From an uncultured Opitutia bacterium (lineage in GTDB: Bacteria > Verrucomicrobiota > Verrucomicrobiia > Opitutales > UBA953): DNA of 64,000 nucleotides. The notes below the pieces were generated by a model. It searched no databases. It was given only the letters and a program-made list of their open reading frames with translations, and was not told the origin of the DNA. The position numbers were made by a program, and so were the translations under genes. Positions within the stretch are counted from its first letter, which is position 1, and every line of letters starts with the position of its first letter. This document shows positions 15,788 through 24,287 of the stretch, piece after piece. The stretch spans positions 1 to 64,000 of the forward strand of contig CAIOAN010000011.1 in NCBI GenBank assembly GCA_903855995.1, read 5' to 3'.

Positions 15788-16557
15788 GTTCGCTCTTCCA
15801 ATCCATCAGTCGGGCCGCTTTCGCGCTGCTCCCCACCCTGCCCTATACGCCGACGGAAAAAACTGGTTGCGGCGGATTCGCGGTAAAAGCCCACAGCCTC
15901 TCCGCCCGCGCCCGCACCGACGGCCCCGTCGCCTTCCGCGATGCCTCTTTTGAAATTCCCTGCGGTTGCCGCACGGCGCTCATCGGGCCCAATGGATCGG
16001 GCAAATCAACACTCCTGCGCGTGCTCGCGGGCCTCACACCGGCATTCACCGGCGAAGTCGAGGTCGCCGGGACCCCCCCCCGCTTGGGGCAGCGACGCAT
16101 CGCCTATCTGGCGCAACGACCCCACCTCACCGAACACTTCCCCCTGCGCCTCCGACGACTCGTGCAGATGGGCACCTATGCTCATCATGGCTGGTTTGAG
16201 GAGTGCTTCCACGGCGACACGGCCGTGGATCAGGCGCTTTTTAAAATGGGGCTCGCCGACCTGGCCGAGCGCCCCGTGCATACTCTTTCAGGCGGACAAC
16301 TCCAACGCGGGCTCATCGCCCGCGCCATCGTACAGGGCGCGGAAGTGATGCTACTCGACGAGCCTTATGCCGCCCTGGATCAAGCCAGCCGCGAGATCAT
16401 CGACACATTCCTCTTCGAGCAAGGTCATGCGTTCACCGTGGTGATGGCGACACATGATCCCGCTGACCTGGGGCGATTTGACCGCATCCTGGAAATGCGC
16501 GGAGGTACGATTCACACCAATCACGCGTGCGAAGGCCACGACCACCGCCATGCTTGA
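15784..16557 (+). CDS. Metal ABC transporter ATP-binding protein
   Basis: 257 residues. Walker A GPNGSGKST at residues 68-76, signature LSGGQLQRGLIARAI, Walker B VMLLDEPYAALD, and H-loop MATHDP. It powers import of the metal delivered by the preceding protein. The first 45 residues are longer than usual and lack known motifs, so translation might start later, but the ATGA overlap with the upstream stop supports the given start. The C-terminus is His-rich (HTNHACEGHDHRHA), which could bind the transported metal and act as a sensor; that is inference. Confidence 0.9.
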   Translation: MSSLFQSISRAAFALLPTLPYTPTEKTGCGGFAVKAHSLSARARTDGPVAFRDASFEIPCGCRTALIGPNGSGKSTLLRVLAGLTPAFTGEVEVAGTPPRLGQRRIAYLAQRPHLTEHFPLRLRRLVQMGTYAHHGWFEECFHGDTAVDQALFKMGLADLAERPVHTLSGGQLQRGLIARAIVQGAEVMLLDEPYAALDQASREIIDTFLFEQGHAFTVVMATHDPADLGRFDRILEMRGGTIHTNHACEGHDHRHA

Positions 16558-17362
16558 GCTCATCCGCGAACCTCTGGGCGAAGCGTTCTTTACCCGCGCG
16601 CTGCTCGCCGTCGTGCTGAGCAGCCTCACCTGCGCCTGCTTGGGCGCTTACGTCGTGCTCCGCCGGATGGCATTCGTGAGCACCGCCCTCACCCATTCCA
16701 TCCTCCCCGGGGTCATCGGCGCCCTGCTCCTAGGAATCTCGCCCTACGCCGGGGCGCTCGTCGCCGCCCTGCTCACCGCCGCGGGCGCCGCCTGGCTCGC
16801 CTCGCGCGAGGGCACGAGTGAAGATAGCGCCGTGGGCGTGATGCTCTCGGTGATGTTCGCCGGGGGTATCGCCTTGATGCAATACGCCAACTCCTGGCGC
16901 GACTTCGCCGGACTGCTATTCGGAAGCGTCGTCTCGGTGGGATCTTCGGATCTCATCGTCATCGGCTCGACGACTTTCATCGTCCTGCTGGGCTTACGGC
17001 TGCTGCACAAGGAACTCGAATTGGCCTCCTTCGACGAAGAATACGCGAGCCTGCTCGGCGCCCGGCCGGCATTGATGCGCGTCGTTCTCCTCGCATTGGT
17101 CGCCCTCGGCGCGGTGTCATGCGTGCGGCTGGTCGGCGCATTGCTGACGACGGCGCTCTTCGTCATCCCCGCGGCGACCGGAGTGCTGCTTGGCCGCACA
17201 GTCCCGCAAGTCATGGCCTGGGGCGTGGCCTGCGCGCTCAGCGGCGGCATCGCCGGCCTTTATCTCTCATACTACTTCCCGGCCGTACCTTCCGGCGCCG
17301 GCATCGTCCTCTGCTGCGCGGCGCCTTACTTGGCCGCCCGAATCTTCGCGCCCCGGCGCTGA
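16550..17362 (+). CDS. Metal ABC transporter permease
   Basis: 270 residues from ATG 16550, overlapping the ATPase gene by eight bases. It has seven to eight hydrophobic segments (for example LLAVVLSSLTCACLGAYVVL and LVGALLTTALFVIPAATGVL) and the ABC-3 family landmarks RRMAFVSTALTHSILPG and RLVGALLTTALFVIPAA. It forms the inner-membrane channel for the metal importer. It is the last gene of the operon; no terminator is visible before the convergent small gene whose stop abuts it. Confidence 0.9.
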   Translation: MLELIREPLGEAFFTRALLAVVLSSLTCACLGAYVVLRRMAFVSTALTHSILPGVIGALLLGISPYAGALVAALLTAAGAAWLASREGTSEDSAVGVMLSVMFAGGIALMQYANSWRDFAGLLFGSVVSVGSSDLIVIGSTTFIVLLGLRLLHKELELASFDEEYASLLGARPALMRVVLLALVALGAVSCVRLVGALLTTALFVIPAATGVLLGRTVPQVMAWGVACALSGGIAGLYLSYYFPAVPSGAGIVLCCAAPYLAARIFAPRR

Positions 17363-17719
17363 TTAAAAACGCGGCGGGCGGAGGGCCAACGGCAAGCCCA
17401 ACACCTCGCGGGCGACAATCGCCTGACGGAGCGCGGACCGACCGAAGAACTGGGCCCGCGATTGGGCTCGAGCGGGGCGAGTAACCACGAGGGAGGTGGC
17501 ATCGAGGTGCGTCGGGGCTGCGACGACAGGAACAACGGGAGTCGGTGCAGCCAGGATTTTTACCGGGGCCGAACGAACCCGACGTGCTCGACGCACCAAG
17601 GGCGGCGGCGCAGACGCGAGGGGCGCCGGCTGGTCGGAACTCATCTTGATCTTGCCGACCACCCAGGCCACCCCGGCGGCCAGCGCGATGACAACCTTGA
17701 TGAATAAAACCGGCTCCAC
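17363..17719 (-). CDS. Small membrane-anchored protein downstream of floA
   Basis: 118 residues from a GTG codon at 17719, two bases after the floA stop. One N-terminal membrane helix (MEPVLFIKVVIALAAGVAWVVG) is followed by an Arg/Pro/Ala-rich basic region without recognisable domain. The tight spacing suggests co-transcription with nfeD and floA. The composition is low in complexity and could partly reflect GC-rich codon drift, so I am only moderately sure that it is a real protein. No function assigned. Confidence 0.45.
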   Translation of the reverse strand: MEPVLFIKVVIALAAGVAWVVGKIKMSSDQPAPLASAPPPLVRRARRVRSAPVKILAAPTPVVPVVAAPTHLDATSLVVTRPARAQSRAQFFGRSALRQAIVAREVLGLPLALRPPRF

Positions 17720-17721
17720 AG

Positions 17722-18741
17722 TTAGGCCTTGGCGCCCGGCACCGGACCGTCACCGGCGATGCCCTTGCGCATCTCGGTGTCGGAACGAAGGTTTTCGAGG
17801 CGCTGGAAATCCATGTAACCCATGCGGCCGGAACGCAGCGCGTCGGCGAGAGCCTGCGGAATCTGGGCTTCAGCTTCGACTACACGCGCGCGCATCTCTT
17901 CGACGCGTGCGCGCATTTCCTGCTCAAGGGCGACAGCGGCGGCACGGCGGATTTCAGCCTGGGCCTGCGCCATGTTCTTATTGGCGTTGGCCTGCGCCTC
18001 TTGGAGCATCGCGCCGATGTTGTCGCCCACGTCCACGTCGGCGATGTCGATCGACATGATCTCGTAAGCGGTGTGGGCGTCGAGACCACGCTCAAGCACG
18101 GTCTTGGAAATGCGGTCCGGGTTCTCGAGCACGACCTTATAGCTCTCGGAAGAGCCAATCGTGGTCACGATGCCTTCGCCGACGCGGGCAATAATGGTCT
18201 CCTCCTGGGCGCCGCCGACAAAACGGTCGAGATTGGTGCGCACCGTCACACGCGCCTTCACCTTCACCTGGATGCCATCCTTGGCGACGGCGTCGATGGT
18301 GGTGCGGCCGCTGGCCGGATTCGGACAATCGATCACCTTCGGGCTAACGGACGTGAGCACGGCCTCGAGCACGGATTTGTTCGTACCGCGGGTCGCGATG
18401 TCGATTGCGCAGGCGCGGTTCCAATCAAGATGCAGGCCGGCTTTCTGGGCGGCGATGAGCGCCTGCACCGTCTGGACAATGTTGCCGCCGGCAAGGTAGT
18501 GGGCGTCAATCTTCTCGACGTCCACCGAGAGGCCGGCCTTGGTCGCGGCGATCTTAGCGTCGACGATCACGGTGTAAGGCACGCCGCGCAGGCGCATGCC
18601 GACGAGGTCGAAGAGCCCGACCTCGGCCCCCGCCAGGCGCGCGCGCACCCAGACGGCGAGGAACGAAAGCAGGAACAGGACGAGCAGCAGCAGGGCACCT
18701 GCCGCCACGAAGAGAATAATATTAGTCATTTGTTCGGGCAT
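17722..18741 (-). CDS. floA: Flotillin-like protein FloA
   Basis: 339 residues from ATG 18741 (a second ATG four codons later is also possible). An N-terminal membrane segment ([20 protein letters not shown]) is followed by the UPF0365/FloA SPFH-like domain with [44 protein letters not shown] and the long coiled coil with repeated [13 protein letters not shown]. FloA scaffolds membrane microdomains. It follows nfeD by seven bases; NfeD-FloA pairs are a standard arrangement. The length matches the family (about 330 residues). Confidence 0.92.
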   Translation of the reverse strand: MPEQMTNIILFVAAGALLLLVLFLLSFLAVWVRARLAGAEVGLFDLVGMRLRGVPYTVIVDAKIAATKAGLSVDVEKIDAHYLAGGNIVQTVQALIAAQKAGLHLDWNRACAIDIATRGTNKSVLEAVLTSVSPKVIDCPNPASGRTTIDAVAKDGIQVKVKARVTVRTNLDRFVGGAQEETIIARVGEGIVTTIGSSESYKVVLENPDRISKTVLERGLDAHTAYEIMSIDIADVDVGDNIGAMLQEAQANANKNMAQAQAEIRRAAAVALEQEMRARVEEMRARVVEAEAQIPQALADALRSGRMGYMDFQRLENLRSDTEMRKGIAGDGPVPGAKA

Positions 18742-18748
18742 GGGAAAT

Positions 18749-19252
18749 TTAGCGGACGCGCCGGACGGTGACTCGACCGGAGGCGGCCTCGGTGACGATG
18801 ACCGAGGCGCCGCGATCGACGAAGCCATCAAGGGAGAAGGCCTCGACCAGAACTCCCTCGATTTCGATCGTGCCCGAAGGGGCGAGGGCCGTCGAAGCGA
18901 CGGCGGTCTTGCCCACATAGACGGCGAAACCAGCCGCGGCCGGCACCGCCGACCCGGCGTTGCTGCTGGAGTTGATCATCGAGCGGCCGATCGAAGTGTG
19001 CGGCAGGAAACGGCGGAAGGCGAAGAACTCCAAGGCGAGCACCACCACGAAAATCGTGGAGAGCAGGGCGCAGGTTCCGGCACCGGCCTCCGCCGAGAGA
19101 TAGATGCCGTAGAAAGACACCACGGCCCCGAGAAATCCCAGAATCACGGTGGGCAAAAAGAACTCCGCTCCGATCAGCACCAACCCGGCGACGAGCAGAC
19201 CGACGGGCACCACGAGAGAAACTTCGGCGGAATGCGCGGCGAACATCGACAT
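18749..19252 (-). CDS. NfeD-like membrane protein, short form
   Basis: 167 residues from ATG 19252 (ATG 19246 is the alternative). Hydrophobic segments ([38 protein letters not shown] and [18 protein letters not shown]) precede a C-terminal OB-fold typical of NfeD, with [20 protein letters not shown] and later [21 protein letters not shown]. It lacks the N-terminal ClpP-like protease domain of long NfeD proteins. It is translated just ahead of floA and probably partners with it in membrane domains. Confidence 0.85.
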   Translation of the reverse strand: MSMFAAHSAEVSLVVPVGLLVAGLVLIGAEFFLPTVILGFLGAVVSFYGIYLSAEAGAGTCALLSTIFVVVLALEFFAFRRFLPHTSIGRSMINSSSNAGSAVPAAAGFAVYVGKTAVASTALAPSGTIEIEGVLVEAFSLDGFVDRGASVIVTEAASGRVTVRRVR

Positions 19253-19386
19253 AGGACCCAAGTTGGAGGGGCACTGTCGGTTTTCCAACCTTTTCTGAAA
19301 ACGAAGCCCTATAAAAACCTTCTTAAAATATACTATCTGGCGCCGTCTCGCTTGCAGGCATGACCGCCGCGACCCTAATCTGGGTC

Positions 19387-19911
19387 ATGCCCAAGAAACC
19401 GCCCGCCCCCCGGCGCACCCACGTGAAAGAAGCTCACCTCGTCCTCCAGGACGCACTGCTCAAAGTAGGCGCCGCGGCGGACCGCTCCAAAGGCGCCCAA
19501 CAGAAAGCCCACGCCGAAGTCGCGAAGAAACTCGGTGTCTCGACCTCGATGCTCTACAAGTGGCGCGAGCCGGCGGAAAAAGGCAGTGGCCATCCTAATC
19601 CGCTCGAGCGCACCGCCATCCTGATCGAAGCCACTGGCGACACCCGCATCGCCGACTGGATCGCGCAACGAGCCGGCGGCCAATTCACCGTCGATGATCC
19701 GGCATCCCCTCCGGCCGGCCTCGACAAAGCGGCCAACGCCCTTGTCCGCGAATTCGGCCTGCTGATCGCGGAAGTCGTCGATGCCATCGAAGATCACCGC
19801 ATCACGCCCGACGAATCCCAATCGCTCCGCGAGAAATGGAACGGCCTGCGCAAACGGGCGGAAACCTTTGTGCGCACCTGCGAGAAGGGGGACTACGGCC
19901 CCAAGGCCTGA
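19387..19911 (+). CDS. CII-like DNA-binding regulator (Phage_CP76-type)
   Basis: 174 residues from ATG 19387; an ATG at 19360 would add nine residues without clear purpose. A helix-turn-helix is visible at about residues 42-60 (AEVAKKLGVSTSMLYKWREP), followed by NPLERTAILIEATGDTRIADWIAQRAGG. This combination resembles phage regulatory CII (CP76) proteins, which are also found as lone chromosomal genes. The C-terminal half (ALVREFGLLIAEVVDAIED and onwards) is helical. No phage genes lie nearby, so it is probably a domesticated or remnant regulator; its target is unknown. Confidence 0.5.
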   Translation: MPKKPPAPRRTHVKEAHLVLQDALLKVGAAADRSKGAQQKAHAEVAKKLGVSTSMLYKWREPAEKGSGHPNPLERTAILIEATGDTRIADWIAQRAGGQFTVDDPASPPAGLDKAANALVREFGLLIAEVVDAIEDHRITPDESQSLREKWNGLRKRAETFVRTCEKGDYGPKA

Positions 19912-19955
19912 TGCTTTTCGCTTTCCCCGCTCCGCCGAGCATGTAACCAGAAGCC

Positions 19956-20537
19956 ATGGCTGAATTCACCATCCGCCCTTACGGCGACCCGATCCTTCGG
20001 GCCAAGGGCGACCCTGTGCGGGAATTCGGTCCGGCCCTGCGCTCGCTGGGCGAAGCAATGCTGGGCGCCATGCGCACGGCCAAGGGCATCGGTCTGGCCG
20101 CCCCGCAGGTCGGGCTCTCGCTGCAACTTTTCGTCATGAACGTGAAGGACGAAGACTTCCTGCCCGTACTCGACGGCAAGCCCTGCGAACCAGCGGACAT
20201 CATGCCGATGCTGCTGGCCAACGCGACGGTGACCGTCCCCGCCGGCGAGCCGGAGACCTACACCGAAGGATGCCTCTCCTTTCCTGGCATCACCGGCGAC
20301 GTCGAACGCGTTGAACGCGCGATCGTGCGCTACCGCGACGCCGAAGGCGCCCCGCATATCCTCGAATGCGAAGGCCTGCTCGCCCGATGCGTGCAGCATG
20401 AGCATGACCACTGCCAAGGCGTGCTCTTCATCGATCGCATGACGCGCCCCCACCAATTGCTCACCGCCGCGAAAGTGAAGAAGCTCAAGCGCACGACGCT
20501 CGCGGAGATGAAGGCGGCCCGCAAAACGGGCGCCTGA
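19956..20537 (+). CDS. def: Peptide deformylase
   Basis: 193 residues. It removes the formyl group from the N-terminal Met of new proteins. All three family motifs are intact: GIGLAAPQ (residues 44-51), EGCLS (104-108, metal Cys) and HEHDH (148-152, two metal His and catalytic Glu). A loop between motifs 1 and 2 (EDFLPVLDGKPCEPADIMPM) is longer than in E. coli Def. The gene abuts the convergent hypothetical gene base to base. tRNA formyltransferase is not in the window. Confidence 0.95.
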   Translation: MAEFTIRPYGDPILRAKGDPVREFGPALRSLGEAMLGAMRTAKGIGLAAPQVGLSLQLFVMNVKDEDFLPVLDGKPCEPADIMPMLLANATVTVPAGEPETYTEGCLSFPGITGDVERVERAIVRYRDAEGAPHILECEGLLARCVQHEHDHCQGVLFIDRMTRPHQLLTAAKVKKLKRTTLAEMKAARKTGA

Positions 20538-21728
20538 TCACTTCGCGCCCGCGGCCTTGAATCCGAGGGCCAGCCGGCCTACCTCGATCGCACCCGCACC
20601 GAGAGGAGTGCTACGCACCTGATAGGAAATGCCCGCGCCGCCGGTGACCGCCTCGACGCCCCACTTGGCCTTGTAGCCTTCGTTGCCCGCGACACCCGAG
20701 CCCGTGGCGGCGATGAAATAGGAGGCGGCACCAATGCCCACGCTGGTCTGCGTGACGCAGAGATGCGTGAGCAAGGCAGCGCCCAGCGGATCGCTCTGCG
20801 CGTCGTAGCCAAGGATCCATTCACCGCTCTGGCCCAGGCGAGGAATGAAGTTCCGGGCGTCGTTCAGTGTGAAATTACAAACCACCGCCGACGCTCCGGC
20901 CGCAGGCGGCGCGGTCGTCACAAAGGCGGCCTCCGAGGCGATGACCTTCATCGAATAGGCATCTGCCATCCGGATGAACATCAGCCCATAGGTGTCATCG
21001 GCGGCGATCGAATAGAACTCTCCCCACACGAGGGCAATCTGATTGGCCGAGACCGGCGCGGCGACCTCGCGCGAGAACGTCGGGCGCTCCTTGGCGGACG
21101 GCAAAGAATAACGGTAACCCGTGGACGGAGCCGACGCCAAGACATTGGCCTCGCTCAGCTTCATCCCGCCGCGGATGTCTTCCGTAAAGGCCACGGGGCG
21201 GGAAATCTTCCGCTCGGAGGAGACGCTCACCGCGCCGATGACGTGCACATGCTGGAAGCCTAGTCCGCGGGCCTGAGCTTCCAGTCTCTTCGCTGACTGC
21301 GCGATCGCCGGAGCCCAACCCTTCTGGACGAGGTCGACGGAGAAGGAAATCGGCTTGAGGCTTTCGGCGGCGCGCACGGCCGCAGCCAAACGCAGACGCA
21401 CCAATGAGGGCGCGGCTTGTTGAATCTGGGCGGTCCCTTCATCGATGATCTTCTGGGCGCGAAGTTTGATCTGCTCCGGAGTTTCCGTGAGGCCGCCGAC
21501 CTTGGGCGCCTTACTGCCGGCTGCCGCCGCGAGGCTGGTCGCCATAATGCTATTACCCTGCTTGGCGCGAAGCTCACCTTGCTGCGTCAGACGCAGAGCG
21601 TTGTTCCACTCGACGGCCTCTCCTGGCTTTAGGTAGCGCACGACCTCCGCGTCCGGCACCGGCGGGGGCGGCGGAGGCGCGACCTCACCGGCGGCGAGAA
21701 TGAACAGCGAGGCGAGGAGGGCGTACAT
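20538..21728 (-). CDS. Secreted protein of unknown function
   Basis: 396 residues beginning with a signal peptide (MYALLASLFILAAGEVA) and a Pro-rich linker (PPPPPPVPDAEVVRYL). The rest has no motif I recognise; it is rich in Ala and has segments such as PISFSVDLVQKGWAPAIAQ and WGEFYSIAADDTYGLMFIRM that look like soluble alpha/beta structure. It follows ptsH by five bases on the same strand, so the two are probably one transcript even though no functional link is obvious. Probably periplasmic. Confidence 0.6.
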   Translation of the reverse strand: MYALLASLFILAAGEVAPPPPPPVPDAEVVRYLKPGEAVEWNNALRLTQQGELRAKQGNSIMATSLAAAAGSKAPKVGGLTETPEQIKLRAQKIIDEGTAQIQQAAPSLVRLRLAAAVRAAESLKPISFSVDLVQKGWAPAIAQSAKRLEAQARGLGFQHVHVIGAVSVSSERKISRPVAFTEDIRGGMKLSEANVLASAPSTGYRYSLPSAKERPTFSREVAAPVSANQIALVWGEFYSIAADDTYGLMFIRMADAYSMKVIASEAAFVTTAPPAAGASAVVCNFTLNDARNFIPRLGQSGEWILGYDAQSDPLGAALLTHLCVTQTSVGIGAASYFIAATGSGVAGNEGYKAKWGVEAVTGGAGISYQVRSTPLGAGAIEVGRLALGFKAAGAK

Positions 21729-21733
21729 GGCGT

Positions 21734-22021
21734 TCAGGATTCGTCAAACTTGCGGGTGAACAAAGCATCCATTTCGCCCAGGAGCGCGGCGGCATCCTTG
21801 CCCCGGACGGAGAAGCGGAGAATCGAGCCCTGTCCGGCGGCGAGCATCATGAGCCCCATGATGCTCTTGCCGTTGACCGACTCCTCATCCTTTGAGACGG
21901 TGATATCGACATCCGGATAGCGGTTGGCCAGACGGACGATCTGAGCCGCCGGGCGGGTGTGGATGCCCATGCGGTTCTGGACGGTGAATTCTCGGGCCAA
22001 AGCCTCGTGGGTCTCTTCCAT
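21734..22021 (-). CDS. ptsH: HPr-family phosphocarrier protein
   Basis: 95 residues from ATG 22021. His21 in GIHTRPAAQIV is the PEP-dependent phosphorylation site (His15 of classical HPr) and Ser53 in NGKSIMGLMML is the regulatory Ser46 equivalent, so both regulatory and transport-type phosphorylation are possible. No EI, HprK or PTS permease genes are in the window. In organisms without sugar PTS permeases HPr often serves regulation only; which case applies here is not visible. The gene is divergent from pdhA with a 142-base region between them. Confidence 0.92.
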   Translation of the reverse strand: MEETHEALAREFTVQNRMGIHTRPAAQIVRLANRYPDVDITVSKDEESVNGKSIMGLMMLAAGQGSILRFSVRGKDAAALLGEMDALFTRKFDES

Positions 22022-22163
22022 ATAAAGGGGTCTATCCGGTGACGGACACAGGATAGACAAAAAGGGAGGGGGGCGGCAAGGCGGGTCAAGGCAAATTGAG
22101 CCCAAGGGAGGGGACGCTTGACCTTCCCTGCTAGACCTCTCCAATCAAACCAAACGAACTACC

Positions 22164-23270
22164 GTGGCCAAGCCCGCTGTCCTTACCCATCCGGAATCCC
22201 TGAAGCGCCCCGCTGGCCCTTCGGACTACGCCAAAGATCCCGTCAACGCGGCCATGTCAAAGGCCGACAAACTCGCCCTTTACACCAAAATGGCTCGTAT
22301 CCGCCATTTCGAGCAACGCTGCATCCGAATCTACCAGCAGGGTAAGATCGGGGGCTTTCTTCACCTTTATGTCGGCCAGGAGGCCGTCGCCGCTGGGACT
22401 ATCTCCCTGTTGGGCAAACATGATCATATCATCACCGGTTACCGCGACCACGGCCACGGCCTGATGGTCGGCATGGGCATGAATGAGTGTATGGCCGAGC
22501 TGACGGGGCGCGTGACCGGCTGCTCCCAAGGCAAAGGAGGCTCGATGCACTATTTCGCCCCCGACAAGAACTATTGGGGTGGCCACGGCATCGTCGGCGG
22601 CCAAGCCCCCCTCGGAACCGGACTCGCCTACGCCGTCAAATACATGGGCCTCAAGGGCAGCTGTCTCGCCTACATGGGAGACGGTGCCGTCAACCAAGGC
22701 GCCGTCCATGAAGCCTACAACCTCGCCTCGCTCTGGGATCTCCCCGTCATCTTCGTCGTCGAAAACAACGGCTATTCGATGGGCACCTCCCAGGAGCGCT
22801 CCACCGCCCACCCGGGCTGCCTAGCCAAGCGTGCCGAAGGCTACAACATGGCCTGGGATGTCGTCAACGGCCACGACGTCTATGAAGTCCGCGCCAAGAC
22901 CGCCGTAGCCCTGAAGCGCGCCCACGAAGAATCCAAGCCTACCGTCCTGGAGATTTTCACCTACCGCTACTTCGGCCACTCGATGGCCGACCCGGACAAG
23001 ACCTACCGCGATAAGGAAGAAATCAAGGAATACCGCGATAAGAAGGACCCCGTGCTCCTCTTCGAGCAGGAACTCCTTCGCGAGAAGGTGCTGACGCCAG
23101 AACTCTCCCAGAAGATCAACGAGGAAGCCATGGCCGAAGCCGACAAGGCCGCCGTCTTCGCCGATGAATCACCCGACCCCACGGTCGCCGACATCACAAA
23201 GCACATCTACTGGGAAGAAGACAACCGCGGGCCGAAGACCACCAGTCGCGGTACCATCATCTTCGAATAA
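22164..23270 (+). CDS. pdhA: Pyruvate dehydrogenase E1 component, alpha subunit
   Basis: 368 residues from GTG 22164. Together with PdhB it decarboxylates pyruvate with thiamine diphosphate and loads the acetyl group onto E2 lipoate. Visible motifs: GKIGGFLHLYVGQEA, GKGGSMHYF, and the ThDP motif GDGAVNQGAVHEAYNLASLW with VENN. First gene of a three-gene operon with pdhB 21 bases downstream. Substrate (pyruvate rather than acetoin or branched-chain acids) is inferred from close fit to PdhA-type E1 alpha. Confidence 0.93.
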   Translation: MAKPAVLTHPESLKRPAGPSDYAKDPVNAAMSKADKLALYTKMARIRHFEQRCIRIYQQGKIGGFLHLYVGQEAVAAGTISLLGKHDHIITGYRDHGHGLMVGMGMNECMAELTGRVTGCSQGKGGSMHYFAPDKNYWGGHGIVGGQAPLGTGLAYAVKYMGLKGSCLAYMGDGAVNQGAVHEAYNLASLWDLPVIFVVENNGYSMGTSQERSTAHPGCLAKRAEGYNMAWDVVNGHDVYEVRAKTAVALKRAHEESKPTVLEIFTYRYFGHSMADPDKTYRDKEEIKEYRDKKDPVLLFEQELLREKVLTPELSQKINEEAMAEADKAAVFADESPDPTVADITKHIYWEEDNRGPKTTSRGTIIFE

Positions 23271-23291
23271 ACCCTCTTCGCACACACTTTC

Positions 23292-24269
23292 ATGGCTGTC
23301 ATTTCCTACCGCGAGGCGCTGCGCGCCGCGATGCGCGAAGAACTCAAACGCGACGACAAGGTCGTCATCATGGGCGAAGAAGTCGCCCAGTTCAACGGCG
23401 CCTATAAGGTGACCGAGGGCCTCCTCAAGGAGTTCGGCCCGAAGCGCATCGTCGATACCCCGATCTCCGAAGCGGGCTTCATCGGCCTCGGCATCGGCGC
23501 CTCGATGCTCGGCATCCGTCCCGTGATGGAGCTGATGTTCTGGTCCTTCTCGTATGTCGCCTTCGACCAAATCGTGAACAACGCCGGCAACATCCGCTAC
23601 ATGTCTGGCGGCCTCATTAACTGCCCAATCGTCATCCGCGGTCCGGCTAACGGCGGCACCAACGTCGGCGCCACCCACTCACACACGCCCGAGGCCATCC
23701 TCGCCTCCCACCCCGGCATTAAGGTCGTCTGCCCGGCCACCCCCTATGACGCCAAAGGCCTGATGAAGGCCGCCATCCGCGACAACGACCCGGTGTACGT
23801 GATGGAGAATACGATTCTTTATAACGATAAGGGCGAAGTGCCGGATGAAGACTATATCGTGCCACTCGGCGTCGCCGACGTGAAGCGCGTGGGCACTGAC
23901 CTCACGATCGTCGCCCACGGGCGCGCGGTGATCACGAGCCTGAAGGCCGCCGAGATTCTTGAGAAGGAGCACGGCGTCAGCGTCGAGGTCGTCGACCTCC
24001 GCTCCATCCGCCCGCTCGACGAGGAGACTATCCTCACCTCCGTCCGCAAGACGCACCGCGCCCTGCTGGTCGAAGAGAACAAGCCCTTTTGTGGCGTCGA
24101 CGCCCAAGTGGCCTACCTCATCCAGTCGAAGGCGTTCGACGAACTCGACGCCCCGATTCACCGCGTGTCCTCCATCGATGCTCCGCAGATCTACTGCAAA
24201 CGCATGGAAGACCTGCAGATGCCTAACGTCGAACGCGTCGTCGCCGAAGCACTCAAGGTCCTCGCCTAA
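23292..24269 (+). CDS. pdhB: Pyruvate dehydrogenase E1 component, beta subunit
   Basis: 325 residues. Transketolase-like pyrimidine-binding domain at the N-terminus (VVIMGEEVAQFNGAYKVTEGL, with the Glu that activates ThDP) and a C-terminal transketolase domain (IVAHGRAVITSLKAAEIL; VEVVDLRSIRPLDEETI). It forms the alpha2-beta2 E1 with PdhA. Length and motifs are normal; it lies in the pdhA-pdhB-pdhC operon with 18 bases to the next gene. Confidence 0.94.
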   Translation: MAVISYREALRAAMREELKRDDKVVIMGEEVAQFNGAYKVTEGLLKEFGPKRIVDTPISEAGFIGLGIGASMLGIRPVMELMFWSFSYVAFDQIVNNAGNIRYMSGGLINCPIVIRGPANGGTNVGATHSHTPEAILASHPGIKVVCPATPYDAKGLMKAAIRDNDPVYVMENTILYNDKGEVPDEDYIVPLGVADVKRVGTDLTIVAHGRAVITSLKAAEILEKEHGVSVEVVDLRSIRPLDEETILTSVRKTHRALLVEENKPFCGVDAQVAYLIQSKAFDELDAPIHRVSSIDAPQIYCKRMEDLQMPNVERVVAEALKVLA

Positions 24270-24287
24270 TCCCCACTCTCAAATCCG

